Below are positions 18,262-28,400 of a stretch of 64,000 nt of DNA, piece after piece. A program made the position numbers and the translations under genes. The stretch spans positions 1 through 64,000 of the forward strand of contig JARKPC010000246.1 in NCBI GenBank assembly GCA_029975435.1, given 5' to 3'. Each line of letters opens with the position of its first letter. The first letter of the stretch is position 1. Below the pieces are notes generated by a model that saw nothing but the letters and a program-made list of their open reading frames with translations, was not told the origin of the DNA and searched no databases. This DNA is from Propionivibrio sp. (GTDB lineage Bacteria > Pseudomonadota > Gammaproteobacteria > Burkholderiales > Rhodocyclaceae).

Positions 18262-18999
18262 GTGATCGGCAAGACGGTATTGATCACCGGGGCGGCAAAG
18301 CGCGTGGGCCGTTCGATCGCCAGGGAATTGCATGACGCCGGAGCCAATGTTGTGATCCACTACCGGGCCGCCACCGAAGCCGCCAATCAACTGGCGGGCG
18401 AACTGAATGCTGCCCGTGCGGAATCCGCCCTCTGCCTGCAAGCTGACCTGGTGGACGCCGAAGCCCTGGCATCGCTGGTGAGCCGCACGATCGACCACTT
18501 CGGCCGGCTCGACGCCCTGGTCAACAACGCTTCCAGCTTCTTCGCCACCCCCTTGGGCGGCATCGATCAGGCCGCCTGGGACGACCTCGTCGGCAGCAAT
18601 CTCAAGGCCCCGCTATTCCTGACGCAGGCCGCAGCTCCCCATTTGCGGAAGGCACGCGGGGCCGTCGTAAACATTACCGACATCCATGCCGAGAGGCCGC
18701 TTGCGGGGTATCCGCTCTATTGCGCGGCCAAGGCGGGATTGCTCGGCCTGACGCGGGCCCTGGCCATCGAACTCGCCCCCGATGTGCGCGTCAACGCGGT
18801 CGCTCCCGGCCCCATCCTGTGGCCCGAGGACAGTGCGTTCGACCCCGAAACACGGGCGCACATCGTGGACCACACCCTGCTCAAGCACGCCGGGAGTCCT
18901 CTGGATATTGCACGTGCCGTGCGTTTCCTGTTCAATGACGCTCCTTACATCACGGGCCAGGTCATCAACGTCGATGGCGGACGCACGGCACATCTCTAG
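18262..18999 (+). CDS. SDR-family pteridine reductase (FolM/PTR1-like)
   Basis: This is a 245-residue short-chain dehydrogenase with a GTG start preceded by GGGAGCG. The cofactor motif TGAAKRVG, in which Lys and Arg favour NADPH, the NNAS motif and the catalytic Tyr-x3-Lys ([10 protein letters not shown]) are all present. [14 protein letters not shown] is characteristic of pteridine reductases, which reduce dihydrofolate or dihydromonapterin-type substrates. The exact substrate is inferred. It lies on the plus strand 62 bases ahead of ttcA and the two may be co-transcribed. A TAGAAT at 18219-18224 is a possible -10 element. Confidence 0.85.
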   Translation: MIGKTVLITGAAKRVGRSIARELHDAGANVVIHYRAATEAANQLAGELNAARAESALCLQADLVDAEALASLVSRTIDHFGRLDALVNNASSFFATPLGGIDQAAWDDLVGSNLKAPLFLTQAAAPHLRKARGAVVNITDIHAERPLAGYPLYCAAKAGLLGLTRALAIELAPDVRVNAVAPGPILWPEDSAFDPETRAHIVDHTLLKHAGSPLDIARAVRFLFNDAPYITGQVINVDGGRTAHL

Positions 19000-19061
19000 C
19001 GACCTGCCCCGCTGATTGCATTTCTCCCGTTTTTCCCCCTTTCAACTGCAACAGAGGTCCG

Positions 19062-19931
19062 GTGGATACATCAAAGAATGTTCAGCGCCTGAAAAGGCGC
19101 CTTGAAAGCGATGTCGGCAAGGCCATTGCCGACTACAACATGATCGAGGCCGGTGACACCGTCTTGGTCTGCATCTCCGGCGGCAAGGATTCCTACGCGA
19201 TGCTGTCGATCCTGATGGCTTTGCAGCAGCGCGCACCCGTCGACTTCCGGTTGATCGCCATGAACCTGGATCAGAAACAGCCGGGGTTTCCCGCGGACGT
19301 GCTGCCGAGGTATCTGGCGGGACTGGGGATCGAGTACCGGATCGTCGAGCAGGACACCTATTCGATCGTCAAGGACAAGATTCCCGAGGGGAAAACAACA
19401 TGTTCCTTGTGTTCGCGCCTGCGGCGCGGCGTCATCTATCGCACCGCCAAGGAACTCGGGGCGAACAAGATCGCGCTCGGCCATCATCGCGACGACATCG
19501 TCCATACGCTGTTCCTGAACCTGCTGTTCGGAGGAAAACTCAAAGCCATGCCGCCGAAGCTGGTAACCGACGACGGAGCGCATGTCGTCATCCGGCCGCT
19601 GGCCTATTGCAGCGAAAACGACATTGCCCGCTTCGCGCGCGGCATGGAATTTCCGATAATCCCCTGCAATCTGTGCGGTTCGCAGAGCAACCTGCAACGC
19701 CAGAAAATCCGGGAAATGATGGCCGATTGGGACAGCCGCTACCCGGGACGTACCGAGTCCGTATTCTCGGCTCTGCAGAATATCGTCCCATCGCACCTGG
19801 CCGACAACGCGCTGTACGACTTCAAGGGACTGCACGTCGGAACAGATCTCGAAGACATGGACGGAGGCGATATCGTTTTTGACGATCCGCAGCTCGGCAA
19901 CGGCATTGCTTTGCAACTTGCTCGCGCTTAG
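19062..19931 (+). CDS. ttcA: tRNA 2-thiocytidine-32 biosynthesis protein TtcA
   Basis: This 289-residue cytoplasmic enzyme thiolates C32 of tRNAs using ATP and an iron-sulfur cluster. The PP-loop SGGKDS is at residues 39-44, and the two CxxC motifs that hold the cluster and sulfur are C114/C117 (TTCSLCSRL) and C202/C205 (PCNLCGSQ). LGHHRDD is also conserved. The start is GTG at 19062 after a weak purine-rich site. Length matches the family. Confidence 0.95.
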   Translation: MDTSKNVQRLKRRLESDVGKAIADYNMIEAGDTVLVCISGGKDSYAMLSILMALQQRAPVDFRLIAMNLDQKQPGFPADVLPRYLAGLGIEYRIVEQDTYSIVKDKIPEGKTTCSLCSRLRRGVIYRTAKELGANKIALGHHRDDIVHTLFLNLLFGGKLKAMPPKLVTDDGAHVVIRPLAYCSENDIARFARGMEFPIIPCNLCGSQSNLQRQKIREMMADWDSRYPGRTESVFSALQNIVPSHLADNALYDFKGLHVGTDLEDMDGGDIVFDDPQLGNGIALQLARA

Positions 19932-20022
19932 GGCACATTTGTCATGCTTTTGCTATGATCAGCGGGAAAGGCCTTTGTGGGCAGCCTGAGCGAAAAGAAA
20001 ACCAATACCGGGGAGAAGAGGC

Positions 20023-20994
20023 TTGGACGAGGCTTTGGATGAATTTTCTTACGGAACCGAGACCACGGTCTCGACCACTGGAATGATGAATGTCGTGACC
20101 CCATTGCTATCCGTCCTCACAGCCGGCATTTCCGGCAGCGCCAGATTGCATGAAAAACTCGGCAATACGGAAGCCTTGCGCGCCGTCGATCGATGCATCA
20201 AGCGGATCGAGCGCTCCGTCGATGCCTTCGGCGGACGAGTGGTCAGTGCGAGCAGCGAAGAGGTCATGGCGGTTTTCGACACGGTCGATGCCGCGATCCA
20301 TTCCGCCATCGAAATGCAGCAGCGCGTGGCGGACCTGCCTCCGGTATCCGGCGTGAAGACAGCCATCCGGGTCGGCATCTCCTGCGGCGAAATGGATATA
20401 TCGGGGAAGTCAATTGAAGAGCAGGCGGCGAGAGAAGCCGCTCTGCTTGCTGGAATAGCCAAGCCTGCACAGATACTGGCCAGCCAAAAAATCCGCGAGT
20501 CGATGTCCCCGAGCTTCGCGCCGCAACTCAACGACCTCGGGCCGGCGCTCGGGGCAATGTCCGGCGGTCAGAACACCGTCCTCGAAATCGTGAATCCTTA
20601 CACTCCGACTGTATCTTCCGAAGCCACGGGAGAAAAGGCCGCGCATAAACCTGATGCGGAGCCGTCCGGGACGGGCTGCCTGCGCTTGCGATACGGAGGC
20701 GACACGGTGTTGCTGAACGAGGGCAAGGCCGTCATTCTGATGGGGCGCGATTCCGCGTGCGACCTAGTCATACACGACCGGCGCGCTTCACGCCACCACG
20801 CCACGATCGAACGGCGTGGCACCCAGGTGGTCTTGATCGACAAGAGCACCAATGGGACGTATGTGATAAGCGACGGGTTGCCAGAGATCTTCGTGAAGCG
20901 CAGCGAATGCATCCTGCGCGGCAAGGGACAGATCCTGTTCGCCGCCTCATCCGCCGACCCGGACGCGGATTGCGCGGAGTTCGAACTGATCTGA
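20023..20994 (+). CDS. Degenerate class III cyclase-homology domain fused to FHA domain
   Basis: This is a 323-residue soluble protein starting at TTG. Residues about 25-190 resemble a class III adenylate/guanylate cyclase homology domain (LTAGISGSARLHEKLG, GGRVVSASSEEVMAVFDTVDAA, AIRVGISCGEMD). The first metal-binding Asp is replaced by Gly35 and the second (normally in GDE) by Glu79, so catalysis is unlikely. Residues about 226-305 form an FHA phosphopeptide-binding domain with the key residues GRDS (241-244), RASRHH (254-259) and STNGTY (275-280). It probably works as a phospho-threonine reader or scaffold. No Ser/Thr kinase gene is next to it. Confidence 0.75.
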   Translation: MDEALDEFSYGTETTVSTTGMMNVVTPLLSVLTAGISGSARLHEKLGNTEALRAVDRCIKRIERSVDAFGGRVVSASSEEVMAVFDTVDAAIHSAIEMQQRVADLPPVSGVKTAIRVGISCGEMDISGKSIEEQAAREAALLAGIAKPAQILASQKIRESMSPSFAPQLNDLGPALGAMSGGQNTVLEIVNPYTPTVSSEATGEKAAHKPDAEPSGTGCLRLRYGGDTVLLNEGKAVILMGRDSACDLVIHDRRASRHHATIERRGTQVVLIDKSTNGTYVISDGLPEIFVKRSECILRGKGQILFAASSADPDADCAEFELI

Positions 20995-21143
20995 AACCCT
21001 TGCGCATTTCCCGAAGCAAGGGCAAGCCGAACTGAGACAACTCGACCCTTGCGTTTTGGAGCGCCAGCCCATAAGGAGAACCCCCTGACCGGAAAAATCC
21101 GGAAAGGGGGTTCAGGTGATTCGCGCGACTGGCAATTCTTGTG
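20995..21143. other. Convergent intergenic region with terminator hairpin
   Basis: This 149-base spacer lies between two convergent genes. Apart from the strong stem-loop at 21078-21113, nothing coding or regulatory is recognised. Confidence 0.5.
21078..21113. terminator. Bidirectional stem-loop between convergent genes
   Basis: The arms GAACCCCCT (21078-21086) and AGGGGGTTC (21105-21113) pair perfectly and enclose a second stem CCGGA/TCCGG with an AAAA loop, separated by a short mismatch. The position between the ends of two convergent genes suits a shared terminator. There is no long T-run on either side, so termination strength is uncertain. Confidence 0.6.
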
Positions 21144-21461
21144 CTATTTGCCACCCTTCAGGCATTCGCTCATGAATTTCTTGCGTTCGTCTCCCTTGAG
21201 TTCCTTTTTGCCGGCTTCAGCGTTGCAGATTTTCATCTTGTCCTGTTGCGTGGCGGGCGCCGCCTTGGACCCCAGGCACTCGCTCATGAACTTCTTGCGT
21301 TCATCGCCCTTGAGCTCCTTCTTGCCCGCCTCGGCGTTACAGGTCTTCATCTTTTCCTGCTGCGCCACTTGTGCAGGAGACGGGGCCTTCTTCTCCTGAT
21401 CTGCCGCAAAGGCGCCCCCCGTTGAAAGCGCAAACGCCGCCAAAACAATCATGACCTTCAT
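21144..21461 (-). CDS. PsiF-repeat periplasmic protein (two repeats)
   Basis: This is a 105-residue exported protein. The signal peptide MKVMIVLAAFALSTGGAFA is followed by two PsiF repeats, each ending NAEAGKKELKGDERKKFMSECL and sharing 22 identical residues. Each repeat has two cysteines. PsiF is named from a phosphate-starvation-inducible E. coli gene of unknown function. The start at 21461 has AAGGAGATAACA just upstream. It is transcribed alone, with hprK ending 50 bases upstream on the same strand. Confidence 0.88.
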   Translation of the reverse strand: MKVMIVLAAFALSTGGAFAADQEKKAPSPAQVAQQEKMKTCNAEAGKKELKGDERKKFMSECLGSKAAPATQQDKMKICNAEAGKKELKGDERKKFMSECLKGGK

Positions 21462-21510
21462 TGTTATCTCCTTGAACGGATTATGAACCGAGCCATGACT
21501 ATTACCCACT

Positions 21511-22455
21511 TCAGATATTTCCGTCAAGAACCGCTTGTTGCTGGCGATTGATGAACTCGCTCATGCTGTCTATGCCGCGCAACTGCAGGATGCAATTGCG
21601 TACGGCCGCCTCGAGCAGGACTGCCAGGTTGCGCCCCGGCGCAACATGAAAGCACACCTTGCGCACCGGAATGCCGAGGATTTCCTGGGATTGCGAATCG
21701 AGCGGCAGACGCGGCAAGTCTTCGCCGGGCACATTCTTTTGCAGGTGGACGATCAGTTTGAGTTTCATCTTGCGGCGCGCTGCCGTTTCGCCAAAGATCG
21801 TGCGGATATTGAGCAATCCGAGGCCGCGGACCTCGAGATAGTCCTTGAGCATCCCCGGGCAACGACCTTCGATGGTCGTCGGAGCCGTCCGCGCCAGTTC
21901 GACCACGTCGTCGGCGACCAGTCCGTGGCCGCGGGAAACGAGTTCCAGCGCAAGTTCACTCTTCCCGATTCCAGAATCCCCGGTGATCAGCACCCCCATC
22001 CCGAACACATCCATGAATACGCCATGCGCCGAGACCGTATCGGCAAACCGTCGGGCCAGATATAGATGCAGTAGATCAATAACCGCCGAACAGGCTTTCG
22101 GACTCCTGAACAGCGGCGTGCGTGTGGCCTCGCAGATCGCCTGCAGCCCTGGCATCGGCTCGAGATCGTCAGCCAGGATCAGCGCCGGAGGTTCACAGGC
22201 CATGAGATCCTCGATCTGCCTTTGCCAACGGCTCTGCCCGACGCGTTCCGCCCAGTCCTGCTCGGCCTTCCCGATGACCTGCACGCGGTGGCTGTAGATC
22301 AGGTTGAGGTGGCCCACCACATCTGGGCCATAGGTTTCCATATCCTTCAGTTCGACATGGCGCTCGACAGCGACAGCGGCCACCCAGGTAAGTTTGAGTT
22401 TCTCGAGATGGTCCTGATAGAGTTGGGTGATGCTCAGCTTGCGCGTCGAAATCAT
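21511..22455 (-). CDS. hprK: HPr kinase/phosphorylase
   Basis: This 314-residue enzyme phosphorylates and dephosphorylates HPr on a serine, controlling the incomplete nitrogen-type PTS of betaproteobacteria. Walker A GDSGIGKS is at residues 159-166 and the family signature LEVRGLGLLNI is intact. Length fits the family. It is the last gene of the lptB - rpoN - hpf - ptsN - hprK series; rapZ, which often follows, is absent here. Confidence 0.95.
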   Translation of the reverse strand: MISTRKLSITQLYQDHLEKLKLTWVAAVAVERHVELKDMETYGPDVVGHLNLIYSHRVQVIGKAEQDWAERVGQSRWQRQIEDLMACEPPALILADDLEPMPGLQAICEATRTPLFRSPKACSAVIDLLHLYLARRFADTVSAHGVFMDVFGMGVLITGDSGIGKSELALELVSRGHGLVADDVVELARTAPTTIEGRCPGMLKDYLEVRGLGLLNIRTIFGETAARRKMKLKLIVHLQKNVPGEDLPRLPLDSQSQEILGIPVRKVCFHVAPGRNLAVLLEAAVRNCILQLRGIDSMSEFINRQQQAVLDGNI

Positions 22456-22467
22456 TCTCGTGAGCTT

Positions 22468-22914
22468 TCAGGAAGCGAATGTCTGGCAAATGGCTTCTGC
22501 ATCACGCGCCGAGGCAAGCGCCTCGCGGCAGGAGCGGTCAGAAAAACGTTCAGCAAGTTCGGACAGGATTTGCAGGTGCTGCTCCGTCGCCTGCTCGGGC
22601 ACCAGCAGAACAAAAAGCAGCGAAACCGGTTCGCCATCAGGAGAATCGAAGGGAATGGGCGTCGTCAACCGGATAAATGCGCCACATGCCTCTTTCAGGC
22701 CCTTGATGCGTCCATGCGGGATGGCAATGCCACGCCCGAGGCCCGTCGAGCCGAGTTTCTCCCGCGAAAAAAGGCTGTCGAATACGGCGCTGCGGGCAAC
22801 TCCCTGGTTGTTCTCGAAGACAAGTCCGGCATGTTCGAAGACACGCTTCTTGCTGCTCGCCTCAAGATCGAGAACGATGTTTTCGGGGGGTAATAACTGG
22901 GAGATCTGGCTCAT
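22468..22914 (-). CDS. ptsN: Nitrogen-type PTS EIIA component (PtsN)
   Basis: This 148-residue EIIA-Ntr protein accepts phosphate from NPr/HPr and regulates potassium, nitrogen and stress functions rather than carrying sugar. The active histidine is His67 in GIAIPHGRI. MSQISQLLPPENIVLDL is the typical N-terminus, so ATG 22914 is preferred although a longer frame is open upstream. It is 12 bases ahead of hprK. Confidence 0.93.
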   Translation of the reverse strand: MSQISQLLPPENIVLDLEASSKKRVFEHAGLVFENNQGVARSAVFDSLFSREKLGSTGLGRGIAIPHGRIKGLKEACGAFIRLTTPIPFDSPDGEPVSLLFVLLVPEQATEQHLQILSELAERFSDRSCREALASARDAEAICQTFAS

Positions 22915-23017
22915 AAAGGTGCTATCAATGAGTCCGGAAGACAGTTCAATGAAGGTAATCGGATTGGGAAGGCGGGTCTGGCCGATTACGACTGCCAAAC
23001 CCGCCACTCGGGGAAAG

Positions 23018-23341
23018 CTACTCGGTAACGCTTTGGCTGATCTTCTGTCCGCGATGGTGATCCTGCATCTTTTGCTTGTGCTTCTGGACCTGGCGATCGA
23101 GCTTGTCGGCCAGAACATCGACCGCGGCGTAAAGATCTTCGTCAATCGATTCTACGTAAATGTCCTTTCCTGACAGGTGAACGGTCACTTCCGCCTTCTG
23201 CTTCAGCTTTTCCACCGACAAGATCACGTTCACATCGATGACATGATCGAAATGACGTGTAACCCGCTCGAGTTTGCCGGTAACGTAATCATGCAGAGCC
23301 GGAGTGATTTCGAGATGGTGTCCACTGATTTGCAGGTTCAT
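23018..23341 (-). CDS. hpf: Ribosome hibernation promoting factor (short HPF)
   Basis: This is a 107-residue protein of the short HPF/YfiA family that binds the 30S decoding region and promotes ribosome dimer formation in stationary phase. The start [20 protein letters not shown] is typical and AAGGAG lies 7 bases upstream. The core [30 protein letters not shown] is conserved, and the tail is basic and His-rich. The C-terminal dimerisation domain of long HPF is absent. The gene lies between rpoN and ptsN, its usual place. Confidence 0.94.
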   Translation of the reverse strand: MNLQISGHHLEITPALHDYVTGKLERVTRHFDHVIDVNVILSVEKLKQKAEVTVHLSGKDIYVESIDEDLYAAVDVLADKLDRQVQKHKQKMQDHHRGQKISQSVTE

Positions 23342-23474
23342 GGTGTAACTCCTTTCAAGAGGATAGCCGCACAGGCGACTGTCGAAATCCCCCTCGCACG
23401 CTCGCTTGAGAGAGATTGGGGGGTAAGGTTGAAGGCTATTGTTCTCATTTTCTGGCAAGACCATCACGGCGGCC

Positions 23475-24914
23475 CTAGAGGGCCTTACGTAGTTTGACCG
23501 GTGGAATGTTGAGTGATTCACGGTACTTGGCAATCGTCCTGCGCGCCACGACGATACCCTGCTGGCCGAGCAACTCCGATATCTGGCTATCCGACAGCGG
23601 CTTCCTTGCATCCTCCGCCCCCACCAGTTGCTTGATCAGCGCCCGGATGGCGGTGGCGGAGCAGGCCCCGCCCGCTTCCGTGGCGACGTGACTGCCAAAG
23701 AAGTACTTGAGTTCGAAGATGCCACGCGGCGTTGCCATGTATTTCTGCGTTGTAACCCGTGATACCGTCGATTCGTGCAAGCCGAGGATATCGGCAATCT
23801 CGCGCAGCACCAGTGGCCGCATGGCGACCTCGCCGTGATCGAAGAACTGGCGCTGGCGGTCGACGATAGATTGCGCCACTCGCAGGATCGTGTCAAAGCG
23901 TTGTTGCACGTTCTTGATCAGCCAACGAGCTTCCTGCAACTGACCGGCCAGGCCCGACCCGCGCTGTCTGGACAATATCTGGGCATACAGGCTGTTGATG
24001 CGCAGACGCGGATAGGCATCGGAGTTGACGTTGACGACCCACTGGCCGCGGATCTTGCGCACCACGACATCGGGCGTGATGTAACGCGCATCCAGCGCCG
24101 CGTACTTGGCACCCGGACGGGGATTCAGGCTGCGGATCAGGAACTGCGCCTCGCGCAATTGTTCGTCGTCGCACTCGGCAAGTTTCTTGAGCTTCAGGAA
24201 ATCGCGGCCGGCCAGCAGATCCAGATGATGGCGCACGATGCGCAGCGCGAGCACCTGCGTTTCGTCAGCAGGAAGCGCTTCCAGTTGCAGGGCCAGGCAT
24301 TCCTGGGCATTGCGTGCTCCCACCCCGGTCGGATCGAAATGCTGCAGATGCCGCAAGGCAATCTGCAGCTCTTCCGGTTCGATTTCCAGCTCGGGAGGCA
24401 GCGACTCCGCGAGATCCTCGAGCGACTGTGTCAGATAGCCATCGTCATCCAGCGCATCGATCAGGCACTGCACCAGCGTGCGATCGCGCGCCGGCAGACT
24501 CATCAGGCCCAACTGCCAGGAGAGGTGTTCGCGCAGGGAAGTGGTTGCCGCCTGAACGTCCTGATAGTCGTTGTCATCGTCGTCAAAAGAACCGGACGAA
24601 CTGGCGTAGGTAGTGCCGTCCCCATCGCTGTCGCCCAGCCAGCTTTCCTCATCGCTCGAAGACGCGCTCGCCGCTGCTTCGGCCTCGGCCGGCTGCGTCT
24701 CCGATTCACCCGGGGCTGCCGCGTCCTGACCGGCAACAGGCGACGGCGAGGCATATTCGTCATCTTCCCGCTCAAGCAGAGGATTTTCCTGCAGATATTT
24801 TTCCAGCTCCTGTTCAAGCTCGAGTGTCGACAACTGCAACAACCGGATCGATTGCTGCAGTTGCGGCGTCAACGCCAGATGCTGCGATAGCTTGAGCTGG
24901 AGGGATGGTTTCAT
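23475..24914 (-). CDS. rpoN: RNA polymerase sigma-54 factor
   Basis: This is a 479-residue sigma-54. Region I is glutamine/leucine-rich ([18 protein letters not shown]), followed by an acidic region II (about 55-125). The core-binding region and a helix-turn-helix ([17 protein letters not shown]) lead to the RpoN box [10 protein letters not shown] at 457-466, which contacts the -24 element. It is the central gene of a cluster with ptsN and hprK, and the promoters of nitrogen-regulated genes elsewhere would need it. The neighbouring NtrX is unlikely to activate it directly because its ATPase is degenerate. Confidence 0.97.
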   Translation of the reverse strand: MKPSLQLKLSQHLALTPQLQQSIRLLQLSTLELEQELEKYLQENPLLEREDDEYASPSPVAGQDAAAPGESETQPAEAEAAASASSSDEESWLGDSDGDGTTYASSSGSFDDDDNDYQDVQAATTSLREHLSWQLGLMSLPARDRTLVQCLIDALDDDGYLTQSLEDLAESLPPELEIEPEELQIALRHLQHFDPTGVGARNAQECLALQLEALPADETQVLALRIVRHHLDLLAGRDFLKLKKLAECDDEQLREAQFLIRSLNPRPGAKYAALDARYITPDVVVRKIRGQWVVNVNSDAYPRLRINSLYAQILSRQRGSGLAGQLQEARWLIKNVQQRFDTILRVAQSIVDRQRQFFDHGEVAMRPLVLREIADILGLHESTVSRVTTQKYMATPRGIFELKYFFGSHVATEAGGACSATAIRALIKQLVGAEDARKPLSDSQISELLGQQGIVVARRTIAKYRESLNIPPVKLRKAL

Positions 24915-24997
24915 TTACGGGACTGAACGGCTGCCAGAGAAGGATGGATCACACCGTTTCATTCTGAAAAAACTCGAAGAAACAAGCAGCGGTTGCG

Positions 24998-25744
24998 TCA
25001 CAGGCGGAAATTCTCGCCGAGATAGACCTTTCGTACGCTTTCATTATAAATGATTTCATCCGGCCGGCCAGCCGCCAGGACGCTACCCTCATTGAGAATG
25101 TAGGCGTGGTCGCAGATACCCAGCGTCTCGCGAACGTTGTGGTCGGTGATCAGAACTCCGATGTTGCGCTCCTTTAGAAAACGGATGATCTTCTGGATAT
25201 CCAGCACGGCGATCGGGTCAACCCCGGCGAAAGGCTCGTCGAGCAGGATGAAACGCGGGTCGGTCGACAGCGCCCGGGCGATTTCCACCCGCCGCCGTTC
25301 CCCACCGGAAAGCGATGCTGCCGAACTGTTGCGGATGTGGCTGATATGCAGTTCATCCAGCAGTTGTTCGGCTCGCTGATCGACCTCGTCCGCAGGCAGA
25401 TTGCGCAGTTCGAGCACCGCCTTGATGTTCTCGATGACCGTCAGCTTGCGGAAGACCGAGGCTTCCTGAGGAAGATAGGAAACGCCGAGCTTGGCGCGCT
25501 GGTGAATGGGCAGATGGGTTATCTTTCTGTCATCGAGATAGACATCGCCGCCATCACAAGCCACCAGGCCGACCACCATGTAAAAACAGGTGGTCTTGCC
25601 GGCACCATTCGGCCCCAGCAACCCGACCACTTCCCCGCTGCCGACTTCGACGGAGACATCCTGGACCACCGTGCGCTTCTTGTAGCGCTTCTTGAGGTTG
25701 TGCGTGGTGAGCTTGCTGCTCAGGCTGAGATTGGTTTCGGACAT
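24998..25744 (-). CDS. lptB: LPS export ABC transporter ATP-binding protein LptB
   Basis: This 248-residue ATPase powers extraction of lipopolysaccharide from the inner membrane with LptFG and LptC. Walker [10 protein letters not shown]-loop (YLPQEASVF), signature LSGGERRR, Walker [12 protein letters not shown] and the H-loop TDHNVRE are all present, with the C-terminal extension typical of LptB. In most relatives lptC and lptA lie directly upstream; here recX ends only 3 bases before the start. rpoN follows 83 bases downstream in the normal way. Confidence 0.95.
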   Translation of the reverse strand: MSETNLSLSSKLTTHNLKKRYKKRTVVQDVSVEVGSGEVVGLLGPNGAGKTTCFYMVVGLVACDGGDVYLDDRKITHLPIHQRAKLGVSYLPQEASVFRKLTVIENIKAVLELRNLPADEVDQRAEQLLDELHISHIRNSSAASLSGGERRRVEIARALSTDPRFILLDEPFAGVDPIAVLDIQKIIRFLKERNIGVLITDHNVRETLGICDHAYILNEGSVLAAGRPDEIIYNESVRKVYLGENFRL

Positions 25745-25747
25745 TGC

Positions 25748-26194
25748 TTAATCGTCTTCGTGGCCGCCGCGCAACACGCGGCGGATGGTTTCTCCGGAAA
25801 AGCCCCGGCGCATCAGAAAGCCTGCCTGCCGCGCCCGCTCGGCGGGATCGGCCGCAGCGCCGCTGTCGCCATACTTGCGTTGCCAGACCTGTCTGGCACG
25901 CGACAATTCATTTTCTACGTTGGCCAGCGCTTCATCGACCAGTTCAGCACCGATTCCGCTGGAACGCAGTTCTTGGCCGAGCCGCGCATTTCCGTAACGC
26001 GCACTGCGTGCATTCAAGCGCATTTCCACATATCGCTCGTCGGAAAGCAAGCGGCGCTCGCTCAGATCATCGAGCAAGGCATCGAGTTCTTCGGCCGATT
26101 CCGCATGCACGGCCAGCTTCCGCGCGAGCTCTGCCCGAGCGTGCTCGCGCCGGGCCAGGAGCCGCAATGCTCTCTCGCGCAACGTCAGGGGCAT
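25748..26194 (-). CDS. recX: Regulatory protein RecX
   Basis: This 148-residue, all-helical basic protein binds RecA filaments and limits recombination activity. The tandem three-helix repeats are visible, for example LRERALRLLARREHARAELARKL, then LLDDLSERRLLSDERYVEMRLNAR. Length matches the short RecX of proteobacteria. It starts 9 bases after the recA stop and is almost contiguous with lptB. Confidence 0.92.
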   Translation of the reverse strand: MPLTLRERALRLLARREHARAELARKLAVHAESAEELDALLDDLSERRLLSDERYVEMRLNARSARYGNARLGQELRSSGIGAELVDEALANVENELSRARQVWQRKYGDSGAAADPAERARQAGFLMRRGFSGETIRRVLRGGHEDD

Positions 26195-26203
26195 TCCCGC
26201 GGC

Positions 26204-27223
<1,020 letters not shown>

Positions 27224-27300
27224 TGCGCTTCCTTTTTGAAATTGCGGGGGATTATCTCACGTTCGACGATCTGCCATCAGCAGAAGCATGACGCCGAATA

Positions 27301-27316
27301 CTGTGATTATATACAG
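27301..27316 (-). promoter_or_regulatory. LexA (SOS) box overlapping the recA -10 element
   Basis: The sequence is CTGT-N8-ACAG with an AT-rich centre (GATTATAT), an exact match to the LexA consensus of beta- and gammaproteobacteria. On the recA strand it contains TATAAT (27311-27306), an exact -10 hexamer, so LexA would directly block polymerase. A weak -35 (TTACGT) lies 18 bases further upstream. Confidence 0.85.
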
Positions 27317-27369
27317 CTATCCAGGAATAACGTAATACCGCAGCGGTCACTCCCATCGCCTGAGGCGGC

Positions 27370-27891
27370 TCAGGCGAAAATCCCGCCCGGCGATTGCCTG
27401 ATCTGTTCGAGCAACCCCGCCAACGCATGCGCCACCGATCGTGCCCGGACCTCCTCCCGGTTGCCCGCGAAATGGCTGGTTCCGGCTGCGACACGGCCGT
27501 CCCGGCAGGCCCAGGCAAAACAGACGGTCCCCACCGGCTTCTGAACCGACCCGCCGCTTGGCCCGGCGATTCCGGTGATGGCCACCGCCCAGTCGGCATG
27601 GCTGTGGCGCAGAGCGCCCTCGGCCATGGCCACTGCAACGGGCTGGCTGACGGCACCGTGCGCAACCAGCGTATCCGCGGGGACGCCGAGCATTTCCTGT
27701 TTGGCCTCGTTGGAATACGTGACGAACCCGCGGTCAAACCACTCCGAGCTTCCGGCAATTGCCGTCAGGCACTGGGCCACCCAGCCGCCGGTGCAGGACT
27801 CGGCGGTGACCAGCTTTTGCCGCCCTTCGAGCAGCAATGCGCCGAGTTGCCCCGCCAGCGCTTCCAGCAGATGTTGATCGGGATATTTCAT
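27370..27891 (-). CDS. pncC: Nicotinamide-nucleotide amidase (CinA C-terminal domain, PncC)
   Basis: This is a 173-residue stand-alone CinA C-terminal domain protein that deamidates NMN to nicotinate mononucleotide in NAD recycling. Conserved motifs include TAESCTGGW, SEWFDRGFVTYSNEAK, AITGIAGPSGGS and KPVGTVCFAW. The start at 27891 overlaps the pgpA stop as ATGA. The gene ends 146 bases before recA, in the same direction. Confidence 0.92.
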   Translation of the reverse strand: MKYPDQHLLEALAGQLGALLLEGRQKLVTAESCTGGWVAQCLTAIAGSSEWFDRGFVTYSNEAKQEMLGVPADTLVAHGAVSQPVAVAMAEGALRHSHADWAVAITGIAGPSGGSVQKPVGTVCFAWACRDGRVAAGTSHFAGNREEVRARSVAHALAGLLEQIRQSPGGIFA

Positions 27892-28400
27892 GTAGCGAAC
27901 CGCGACCAGGCATGCTGCGCCAATACGAGCACCAGCACCGTGTACGCGCCGGCGACGAGATCGTCGGCCATGACCCCGAAGCCGTTCTTGACCTTTTCGT
28001 CGAAAAACCGGGCCGGTTGCGGTTTGACGATATCGAAGAAGCGGAACACCAGAAAAGCCAGCGCCTGCCACACTCCACCGCCAGGACAGAAGAATAGAAC
28101 CAGCCAGAACGGAACGATCTCGTCCCACACGATGCTCCCGTGGTCTGTCACGCCGAGATCCTGCCCCGTGCGTTGCACGGCGGCGATGCCAATAACGTAG
28201 CAAAGCAGCAGGAAAGCCAGCAACTCCGTTCCACCCATCCAGCCTTGCAGCAGCGGATAGGTTGCCCACGCAAAAAGCGTCCCGGCCGTTCCCGGCGCGA
28301 ACGGCGACAGGCCGCTGCCGAATCCGCAGGCCACCAGATGTGCCGGATGCGCGAAAAGAAAGCGCAGCGAAGGCGCCTTACTGGGTTTGATCCTGGCCAA
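27888..28400 (-). CDS. pgpA: Phosphatidylglycerophosphatase A
   Basis: This inner-membrane enzyme of about 170 residues removes phosphate from phosphatidylglycerophosphate to give phosphatidylglycerol. Motifs GFGSGLSPFAPGTAGTL, VWDEIVPFWLV, FRFFDIVKPQPARFFDEKVKNGFGVMADDLVAG are typical and contain the conserved acidic residues. I take the TTG at 28400 as start, which overlaps thiL by 23 bases; an ATG at 28442 would extend the overlap to 65 bases. The precise start is unsure. Confidence 0.88.
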   Translation of the reverse strand: MARIKPSKAPSLRFLFAHPAHLVACGFGSGLSPFAPGTAGTLFAWATYPLLQGWMGGTELLAFLLLCYVIGIAAVQRTGQDLGVTDHGSIVWDEIVPFWLVLFFCPGGGVWQALAFLVFRFFDIVKPQPARFFDEKVKNGFGVMADDLVAGAYTVLVLVLAQHAWSRFAT

